Source of the DNA: Hymenobacter gelipurpurascens
Lineage (GTDB): Bacteria; Bacteroidota; Bacteroidia; Cytophagales; Hymenobacteraceae
Direction: 5' to 3'
Assembly (NCBI RefSeq): GCF_900187375.1
Contig: NZ_FYEW01000001.1
Coordinates: 372,001 to 436,000 of the forward strand
Length of the DNA: 64,000 bases
Below the pieces are notes generated by a model. The model made no database searches, was not told the origin of the DNA, and saw nothing but the letters and a program-made list of their open reading frames with translations. This document shows positions 57,679 to 64,000 of this stretch, piece by piece. How positions within the stretch are numbered: the stretch's first letter is position 1; every line of letters starts with the position of its first letter. The translations under genes and the position numbers were made by a program.

Positions 57679-58131
57679 TTACTTTTTGCTGGTTGTCCTG
57701 ATAACTTTCACTTCCGGAGCCTTCACGGCGCTGGCTTTGTTGCCGAAGCTGTTGCGTACGTAGGTCAGCACGTCGGCAATCTGCTGATCCGTAAGGGCCT
57801 CGAAACCGGGCATCACGTTGTTGTAAGGCTCTCCCTCAATGTCTTCGCCCTGTAAGCCATTGAGCACCACTTTTACTAAGCGGGTTTTGTCGCCTAGTAC
57901 GTAGCTGGTTTTGGTGAGAGGCGGGTTGAGGCCATCTACGCCACCGCCATCGGCCTGGTGGCAGGTAAGGCAGTTCTGGACGTACACGGTTTTGCCAGCC
58001 GCCAGCGTGGCTGCCGAAATAGCCGCTGTTTTTGCCGGGGCAGGTTTGGCTTTAGGGGCCGGTTTTTTCTGGGCCAGGACCGGGCTGCTATACCAGGCCA
58101 GCGCGCACAGAACAGCAAGAATATGCTTCAT
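57679..58131 (-). CDS. Periplasmic c-type cytochrome
   Basis: The 150-residue protein has a signal peptide (MKHILAVLCALAWYSSPVLA), a Lys/Pro/Ala-rich linker and a class I cytochrome c domain. The haem motif is CLTCH (54-58) and the axial Met is in NNVMPGFEAL. PLTKTSYVLGDKTRLVKVVLNG is a conserved helix of the family. It lies 8 nt after the sugar dehydrogenase gene, so it probably accepts that enzyme's electrons. Confidence 0.92.
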   Translation of the reverse strand: MKHILAVLCALAWYSSPVLAQKKPAPKAKPAPAKTAAISAATLAAGKTVYVQNCLTCHQADGGGVDGLNPPLTKTSYVLGDKTRLVKVVLNGLQGEDIEGEPYNNVMPGFEALTDQQIADVLTYVRNSFGNKASAVKAPEVKVIRTTSKK

Positions 58132-58139
58132 CGAAAGGC

Positions 58140-59423
58140 TTATTTTTTGGCGTACACAATGCGGTAAATGGTGCCTTTCTTGTCGTCGGTGACGTAGAGC
58201 GAGCCATCGGGGCCTTGGGCCAGGCCGCAGGGCTTATGATCGGGCCGACCTGCAGCGGCATTGGCCGGCGTGCCCGCGAAATTATCGGCAAACACTTCCC
58301 AGTCGCCGGAAGGCTTGCCATCTTTGAAGGGCTGGAACACTACGTAATAGCCTTTCTGGGGCTCGGGGGCGCGGTTCCAGGAACCGTGGAAGGCTATGAA
58401 AGCGCCGTTGCGGTATTTCTCGGGGAACATGGTGCCGGTGTAGAACAGCAGGGCGTTGGGAGCCGTGTGGGCGGGGTACGCCGCGGCAGGGTCAATGTAG
58501 TTGCCGGTAGCTTCTTTCTTACCGTCGCCGCCGTACTCGGGGCCTACCATTTTCTTGTGCTGGATGTTATCGTAGTACAGGTAAGGCCAGCCGGCGTTAT
58601 CGCCTTTTTTCAGGGCATACATGCACTCCGCGGGCAGCTCCGCCGACTGCTTGCTGTCATATAAGTTCGGAAAGTTGTCGTAGAGCTGGTCGCGGCCGTG
58701 CTGCATCACAAAGAGCTGATTGGCCTGCGTGTTCCAGTCGAGGCCCACCACGTTGCGTAGGCCAGTAGCGTAGCGAATTCCGTTGCCGTAGGTCTGGTTG
58801 AGCTTGTCGGCGCGGAACTGCCAGATGCCGCCCGCCGAGTCGAGAACGGGGCAATTGGGCATGCCCAACGAGCCTTTCTGGCGGTCTTTCACCTGGCAGG
58901 CGTTGGAGTAAGCGCCCACATTCACGTAGATGTTGCCCGCTTTATCCAGTGTGATGGACTTGCTTTCGTGCTGCTTGCGGTTGAGCAAGCCCGTGATGAT
59001 TTTCTCGGGCTGCTCAGGGTTCGTGACTTCGCCTTTGCCGTTGAGCTTGTAGCGGAAAACTTCCTGGTCGGAAGAGGCAAACAGGTACTCGGGGGTGCTG
59101 TAGATGCCCGTGCCGCCGTAGTTGCCGAAGCCGCTCACCACTTCGGCTTTGCCGCTGCTGTTCTCGCGCAGCATCAGCACACCTTTGCCGGCAGCGTTGG
59201 GCCGGTTCAGCTTCACGAAGATGGTCCCCTGGTGCGTGATGGTAATGTGGCGGGTGCGGGCACCCGTTTCGGCTACTTTCAGGGCCCCGAAGCCAGCGGG
59301 CAACTTCAGGCCGGCATTATCAGCGTCGGGCACTATCGTTTTGGTGGGCTTAAGGGCCAGCAACGACAGGCTCCCAACCAGTGCCGTAGGCAGCAGCCAG
59401 TAGCGGGAAAACGTATTTTTCAT
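58140..59423 (-). CDS. Soluble PQQ-dependent sugar dehydrogenase-like beta-propeller
   Basis: The 427-residue protein has a signal peptide (MKNTFSRYWLLPTALVGSL) and a beta-propeller of the sorbosone/glucose dehydrogenase (GSDH) family. Segments include GNIYVNVGAYSNACQVKD, GIRYATGLRNVVGLDW (the Arg-containing PQQ strand) and GWPYLYYDN. LFYTGTMFPEKYRNGAFIAFHGSWNRAPEP near 335 and DGSLYVTDDKKGTIYRI at the end are signatures of the group. The paired cytochrome supports an oxidase role. The sugar is unknown; no PQQ synthesis genes are in the window. Confidence 0.88.
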   Translation of the reverse strand: MKNTFSRYWLLPTALVGSLSLLALKPTKTIVPDADNAGLKLPAGFGALKVAETGARTRHITITHQGTIFVKLNRPNAAGKGVLMLRENSSGKAEVVSGFGNYGGTGIYSTPEYLFASSDQEVFRYKLNGKGEVTNPEQPEKIITGLLNRKQHESKSITLDKAGNIYVNVGAYSNACQVKDRQKGSLGMPNCPVLDSAGGIWQFRADKLNQTYGNGIRYATGLRNVVGLDWNTQANQLFVMQHGRDQLYDNFPNLYDSKQSAELPAECMYALKKGDNAGWPYLYYDNIQHKKMVGPEYGGDGKKEATGNYIDPAAAYPAHTAPNALLFYTGTMFPEKYRNGAFIAFHGSWNRAPEPQKGYYVVFQPFKDGKPSGDWEVFADNFAGTPANAAAGRPDHKPCGLAQGPDGSLYVTDDKKGTIYRIVYAKK

Positions 59424-59699
59424 AAGGTAAGTAGGTTCGGTGGAGCGTTCTTTTTCAAAAAGGGAAAGCAAGTAAGCCATTTAACGCGCAGAATGCCCGC
59501 ATGGCTGCATCAGACATGCCTAGCATGCCGCTAAAAAGCTAAAGGGCGGGAACAAGCGCTCTGGCTCGCATCCGGCCTAATGTTCCTCCGGATGAAGTGG
59601 CCTAGCAGCAGCGCCGCCCTAGCAAGGCCATATGCGGGCAGCGGGCTTCAACCTTATGGATGAGTTACCCGTTTCACGCTCATTCTATTTCCGTAACTG

Positions 59700-60533
59700 A
59701 TGCGATATTTCTCCTCTCTGTTTCTTGCTGGAGCCTTATTTCTGGCCCCCAAACCCGACGCTACGGCGCAGAAAACCTCCCGTTCGCCCTACAAGACCCG
59801 CTTTGCGGTAGATGCGCCTATTACGCTTGGGCTGGGTGCCGTGAGTGGCCTAGGCCTGTATCTGGTGCAGCAAAAAGACGGACTGACCAATGAGCAGCTG
59901 GCAACCCTCAGCAAGAATGATGTGCCGAAGTTCGACCGGTTCTCGGCGGGCAACTTCAGCAGGTCGGCCCAAACGGCCGGCGACTTTCTCTGCTACGGCT
60001 CACTGCTGGCCGCGCCTGGCCTGCTAGCCCTGAACGAGGATGTGCGTGGCCACTACGGCCAGGTGCTAGGCCTGTACCTGCAAACTATGCTGGCCACCGA
60101 TGCCATTTTCACGACCACCGTCGGGACCGTAACGCGCTACCGGCCATTCCTGTATGGCTCGGAAGGCGGCGCCTCGCGCAACAGCAAGATTTCCACCAAC
60201 TCCTTCTTCGCGGGCCACACGGCGCATACGGCCACGGCCACTTTCTTCGCCGCCAAAGTCTTCCACGATTTCAACCCCGATTCGCCGGCCGAGCCCTTCG
60301 TGTGGGGCGCGGCGGCGCTGCTGCCGGCGGCAGTGGCCTACACGCGCATTGAGGCCGGCAAGCACTTCCTCTCCGATAATTTGGTAGGCTATGCTCTAGG
60401 GGCTACCATGGGCGTAGTGGTGCCGCAGCTCCACAAAACCGGCCGCAGCAACGGGTACTCGTTCGCGCCGGTTCAGGGCCTGAACGCAAACGGCTACTCC
60501 TACAGCGGGCTGCTGATGACCAAGCAGCTCTAG
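59700..60533 (+). CDS. PAP2 superfamily phosphatase
   Basis: The 277-residue membrane protein has a signal or first helix at 1-20 and several later spans. The three PAP2 active-site motifs are present with changes: TRYRPFLYG (KxxxxxxRP-like) near 155, FFAGHTAHTATA (the PSGH position reads AGHT) near 180, and YTRIEAGKHFLSDN (SRxxxxxHxxxD) near 220. It probably dephosphorylates a lipid phosphate such as undecaprenyl pyrophosphate or phosphatidate. It is monocistronic. Confidence 0.85.
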   Translation: MRYFSSLFLAGALFLAPKPDATAQKTSRSPYKTRFAVDAPITLGLGAVSGLGLYLVQQKDGLTNEQLATLSKNDVPKFDRFSAGNFSRSAQTAGDFLCYGSLLAAPGLLALNEDVRGHYGQVLGLYLQTMLATDAIFTTTVGTVTRYRPFLYGSEGGASRNSKISTNSFFAGHTAHTATATFFAAKVFHDFNPDSPAEPFVWGAAALLPAAVAYTRIEAGKHFLSDNLVGYALGATMGVVVPQLHKTGRSNGYSFAPVQGLNANGYSYSGLLMTKQL

Positions 60534-60687
60534 AGGCGCCTGGTTGGCAGCAGGCAAGGCTACCGTTCGGCCCCGTTCTCACTGGTCTAGGCCGGTAGGA
60601 GCGGGGCCGAATTTTCAGCGAGGCACAGCAGCGGGTTATGGCTAATGGTCCGTAGCTTGGGGCATCTTCCAAGGCTACTGCTTCCTG

Positions 60688-61761
60688 ATGAAACTCCCCT
60701 CTATTCTCTTACCTGGCACGCTGGCCATCGGCTTGGGCCTGCTGCTCAATACCGGCGCAGTGGCGCAGCAAAATGCGGCGGCCGGCAAGCCTACCACGCA
60801 CCAGCTAAAGCCCACGCCCACCACCGTGGCCTGGGGTTTTTACGATGCCGCTGCTCAGCCCGTATTGCGCATTAAGTCCGGCGACAAGGTAGAAGTCCAG
60901 ACGCTCATTACCTCCAGCCCCACGCGCCTGGAAGGGGCCGGCGTGGCCCCCGCGCAGGTAGAACAATCCTTGCGGGATATTTATCAGGCCGTCACCAACA
61001 AAGGTCCGGGCGGACACATTCTCACGGGGCCTATTTACGTGGAAGGCGCCGAGCCCGGCGACGTGCTGGAAGTGCGCATCCGAAAGGTGGAGCTGGCCAT
61101 TCCGTACGCCTACAACGCCTTCGGGCCCACCAGCGGCTTTTTGCCCGAGGATTTCGGCTACGCCAAAATGCGCATCATTCCGCTGGATAAAAAGCGCATG
61201 GTGGCCAACTTCGCGCCGGGCATAGAAGTGCCGCTGCGGCCGTTTTTCGGGAGCATGGGCGTGGCACCGCCACCCGCCGCGGGCCGCATCAACAGCGCGC
61301 CGCCCGGCATCCACGCCGGCAACCTCGATAATAAAGAACTGGTAGCGGGCACCACGCTCTACATTCCGGTACACGTGGCCGGGGCATTGTTTGAAGTAGG
61401 AGATGGGCACGCCGGCCAGGGCAATGGCGAGGTAGACATCACGGCCCTAGAAACCTCCCTGACCGGCACGCTAGAGTTCTTCGTGCGCAAGGATATGCAC
61501 CTGACCTGGCCCCGCGCCGAAACGCCCACCGACTACATCACGATGGGCACCGATGAGGACCTCACCAAAGCCACCAAAGTGGCCCTGCGCGAAATGATTG
61601 ACTTTCTGATGAAGGAAAAAGGCCTTACCCACGACGACGCCTACATGCTCGCCAGCGTGGCCGCCAACATGGAAATTACGCAGCTGGTGGATGGCACCAA
61701 AGGCGTCCATAGCATGATTCCGAAGAAGATCTTCACCGGAAAAACGCCGCAGAAGAAGTAG
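60688..61761 (+). CDS. Secreted acetamidase/formamidase family protein
   Basis: The 357-residue protein has a signal peptide (MKLPSILLPGTLAIGLGLLLN, cleavage near AVAQ). The FmdA/AmdA fold follows: GDKVEVQTLI, GPIYVEGAEPGDVLEVRI, PPGIHAGNLDNKELVAGTTLYIPVHV and the conserved VGDGHAGQGNGEVDITALE. The family hydrolyses short amides such as formamide or acetamide, or binds related ligands. The signal peptide makes the periplasm its likely place. Substrate not assignable. The M1 gene follows 85 nt later on the same strand. Confidence 0.88.
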   Translation: MKLPSILLPGTLAIGLGLLLNTGAVAQQNAAAGKPTTHQLKPTPTTVAWGFYDAAAQPVLRIKSGDKVEVQTLITSSPTRLEGAGVAPAQVEQSLRDIYQAVTNKGPGGHILTGPIYVEGAEPGDVLEVRIRKVELAIPYAYNAFGPTSGFLPEDFGYAKMRIIPLDKKRMVANFAPGIEVPLRPFFGSMGVAPPPAAGRINSAPPGIHAGNLDNKELVAGTTLYIPVHVAGALFEVGDGHAGQGNGEVDITALETSLTGTLEFFVRKDMHLTWPRAETPTDYITMGTDEDLTKATKVALREMIDFLMKEKGLTHDDAYMLASVAANMEITQLVDGTKGVHSMIPKKIFTGKTPQKK

Positions 61762-61846
61762 GGTGGGGTTAACGTCTCAGGCAACCCTTGCGGCCTTCTC
61801 AGCATCTGGCTTGCAGTAGTACTAGTTTATCCACCTTGTTTCTATA

Positions 61847-64000
61847 ATGCGCAACCTCTTATTGCTAGGCCTGGTAGGCCTGCTCGCAACTGCAACGGCT
61901 TCCGCTCAGCAGCCGGTTTCTACTACCTACCGCACCACCGAGCGTAAGATTAATGCGCTGGTACACACCAAGCTAGACTTGCGCTTTGATTACGCCAAGC
62001 GCTACGCCTATGGTCAGGAGTGGCTGACGCTCAAGCCGGTGGGCTACGCTACCGACTCGCTGCGGCTCGATGCCCAGGGCATGGATATCAAAGCGGTAGG
62101 CCTACTAATGGGCCAGCAGACGCAGCCTCTGAAGTTCGAGTACAATCAGCAACAGCTGCTGGTGCACCTGGGCCGCCAAGTGCCGGCCGGAGAGGCCTAC
62201 ACGGTCTATATTGAGTATACGGCCAAGCCCGAGGAGCTGCAGGTGAAGGGCAGCAAAATCATTTCCGATGGTAAAGGTCTGCACTTCATCAACCCCGATA
62301 GCGCCGTGGCCGGCAAGCCCGTGCAGATCTGGACCCAGGGCGAGACGCAGGCCAACTCCGCCTGGTTTCCCACCATCGATAGTCCCAACCAGAAAACCAC
62401 CTCCGAAATCAGCCTGACGGTGCCCGCCAAGTACGTCACGCTGAGCAACGGGGCTCTGGTAGGCCAGTCGGCGGCCGGGCCGGGCCTGCGCCGCGACACC
62501 TGGAAGATGGACCAGCCGCACTCGCCCTACCTGTTCATGCTGGCCGTCGGCGACTTCCGCATCACGAAGGATACCTGGCGTGGCAAGGAGGTCAGTTATT
62601 ACCTGGAGCCCAAGTATACGGAGCAGGCCCGCACCATTTTCGGCAAAACGCCCCGCATGCTGGAGTTTTTCTCCCAGCGCCTCGGGGTAGAATATCCGTG
62701 GAATAAATACGCCCAGGTAGTAACCCGCGAGTACCCGACCGGCGCCATGGAAAACACCACCGCCTCGCTGTTCGGAGAGCAGGCCCAGGGTACCCCACGG
62801 GAGCTGCTGGACTGGGAGTACAATGGCGTGGAGCGCGAAATAGCGCACGAGCTGTTTCACCACTGGTTCGGCGATTTGGTAACGGCTGAAAGCTGGAGCA
62901 ACCTGACCGTGAACGAGTCGTTTGCCAACTTCAGCGAGGTGCTGTGGGCCGAGCACGAGTACGGCCCCGATGGCGGCGCGGCCCAGGCCGACCGCAGCCT
63001 ACGCAACTACCTGCGCAGCCCCGGCAACTACACGCTGCCACTCGTGCGCTTTCAGTACAACGACAAGGAAGACCTCTTCGATAACGTGAGCTACCAGAAG
63101 GGCGGCAGCATCCTGAACATGCTGCGCAGCTACCTCGGAGAAGACGTTTTCTTCGCGGGCCTCAAGAAATATTTAACCCAGAACGCCTTCGGCAACGGTG
63201 AGGCCCACCAGCTGCGGCTGGCGCTGGAAGAGGCCTCGGGCCAGGACCTGAACTGGTTTTTCAGCCAGTGGTACTATGGCGTAGGCCACCCCGTGGTAAG
63301 CATTGATTACGCCTACGATGCGGCCCGTAAGGAGCAGGCCGTGACCATTAAGCAAACCCAGCCGGGCCAGGTGTTCCAGCTCCCGATGGCTGTGGATGTG
63401 TACCAGAACGGCAAGCCCCAGCGCCACCAGGTTGTGATGCGCCAAGCCACCGAGACCTTCCGCTTCCCGGCCGCCAGCAAGCCGGATCTGGTGAATGTAG
63501 ACGCCGATAAAACACTGGTCTGGCAGAAGAAAGACAACAAGCCGCTGGCAGAATTCGCCTACCAGTACCGCCACGCCCCGCGTTACCAGGACAGGCGGGA
63601 GGCCCTGAATGCCGCCCAGACCCAGCTCACCGACCCGCTGGCGCAGAAAACGCTGGTAGCCGGCCTCACGGATGCCTCCCCCGAGCTGCGCAGAATGGCT
63701 GTTGAGCTGCTGGACCTGAAGAACCCAAAGCTGCGCAAAGCCGCCGCCCCCGCGCTGGCCAAGCTCGCGGCCTCCGACCCATCCGTGTTTGTGCAAGCGG
63801 CGGCACTTACGGCGCTGGGCACCCTAAAGGAGAAGCGTTATACCAAGCTGTTTGATAAGGCGCTGGAAAGCAAATCGTATCGGGTGCAGGGGGCCGCGCT
63901 GCAGGGCCTGCTGCCCTTGCAGCCCAAGCAGGCGTTGGCCCGCGCCACGGCTTTCGAAGCCGATAACAAAGGGGGCCTCACGGCGGCCTTGGTAGCTGTG
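61847..64000 (+). CDS. M1 family aminopeptidase, 3' end beyond the window
   Basis: From ATG 61847 the frame stays open to base 64000 (718 codons). A signal peptide (MRNLLLLGLVGLLATATASA) is followed by the M1 catalytic domain: substrate motif GAMEN (299-303), zinc site HELFHH with His334, Glu335 and His338, and third ligand Glu357, exactly 18 residues after His338. After about residue 580 come HEAT-like alpha-helical repeats (NPKLRKAAAPALAKLASDPS). It degrades peptides in the periplasm or on the surface. It continues past the window edge. Confidence 0.95.
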   Translation, partial: MRNLLLLGLVGLLATATASAQQPVSTTYRTTERKINALVHTKLDLRFDYAKRYAYGQEWLTLKPVGYATDSLRLDAQGMDIKAVGLLMGQQTQPLKFEYNQQQLLVHLGRQVPAGEAYTVYIEYTAKPEELQVKGSKIISDGKGLHFINPDSAVAGKPVQIWTQGETQANSAWFPTIDSPNQKTTSEISLTVPAKYVTLSNGALVGQSAAGPGLRRDTWKMDQPHSPYLFMLAVGDFRITKDTWRGKEVSYYLEPKYTEQARTIFGKTPRMLEFFSQRLGVEYPWNKYAQVVTREYPTGAMENTTASLFGEQAQGTPRELLDWEYNGVEREIAHELFHHWFGDLVTAESWSNLTVNESFANFSEVLWAEHEYGPDGGAAQADRSLRNYLRSPGNYTLPLVRFQYNDKEDLFDNVSYQKGGSILNMLRSYLGEDVFFAGLKKYLTQNAFGNGEAHQLRLALEEASGQDLNWFFSQWYYGVGHPVVSIDYAYDAARKEQAVTIKQTQPGQVFQLPMAVDVYQNGKPQRHQVVMRQATETFRFPAASKPDLVNVDADKTLVWQKKDNKPLAEFAYQYRHAPRYQDRREALNAAQTQLTDPLAQKTLVAGLTDASPELRRMAVELLDLKNPKLRKAAAPALAKLAASDPSVFVQAAALTALGTLKEKRYTKLFDKALESKSYRVQGAALQGLLPLQPKQALARATAFEADNKGGLTAALVAV

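Noticed and set aside
1..64000. rRNA, tRNA, CRISPR arrays, prophage or transposase genes
   Set aside because: I looked for GTTCGA-type T-loops, regular spaced repeats and DDE/HUH transposase or integrase motifs and saw none; the repeats present are short and dispersed.

Overview
The window looks like chromosomal DNA of a high-GC member of the Bacteroidota, most likely the Cytophagales family Hymenobacteraceae (Hymenobacter or a close relative). The grounds are a SusC/SusD pair, a transketolase split into two genes, LytTR/LytS signalling, many Bacteroidota-type lipoproteins, and putative promoters with the TAnnTTTG -7 box instead of a sigma70 -10 box. The genus is an inference from protein style. 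I see no rRNA, tRNA, CRISPR array, prophage or transposase.

Layout. 0-5 kb (minus): start of an MBL-fold hydrolase, a single-domain response regulator and a 1350-residue hybrid histidine kinase. 5-10 kb: a GT4 glycosyltransferase overlapping miaA, then pfkA, a TerB-like protein and a class III aminotransferase. 10-14 kb (minus): an ECF sigma factor with a membrane partner and a Spy-like protein, a universal stress protein and a STAS-like protein, then about 1 kb with little in it. 14.7-17.3 kb: an outer-membrane protein, a zinc-ribbon protein, a tiny secreted ORF, a decayed copy of the transketolase C-subunit 3' end and a membrane protein. 17.3-21.5 kb (minus): the two transketolase halves, separated by a small membrane protein, a VWA protein and a Cys-rich secreted protein. 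21.6-30.6 kb: peroxiredoxin, lipocalin, SDR, M23 peptidase, FAH-family hydrolase, an M48 lipoprotein cluster, and an alpha/beta hydrolase with an Mpl-type Mur ligase. 30.8-38 kb: dnaB, a LytTR/LytS pair, a fasciclin lipoprotein, a ClC channel and a Crp/Fnr regulator. 38.4-42.3 kb: a three-subunit molybdenum aldehyde oxidoreductase operon (paoABC type). 42.4-46.2 kb: a lipocalin-like lipoprotein, a TPR lipoprotein and an MFS transporter. 46.5-54.7 kb: a minimal glycan-utilisation locus (GH65, SusD, SusC, divergent LacI regulator) with a palindromic operator. 54.8-64 kb: GNAT, DOPA-dioxygenase family, an orphan RND adaptor, a cytochrome c/sugar dehydrogenase pair, PAP2, a secreted formamidase-like protein and an M1 aminopeptidase cut by the window end.

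Three patterns run across the genes. (1) The short word TAGGCC/GGCCTA, usually as TAGGCCA or GTGGCCTA, recurs very often in both coding and intergenic DNA and brings rare codons with it. (2) Several gene ends carry exceptionally long, nearly perfect palindromes (up to 43 bp of stem) instead of ordinary short terminators. (3) The transketolase locus appears to have been remodelled by insertion and duplication, leaving a recognisable relic and AT-rich genes between conserved parts.
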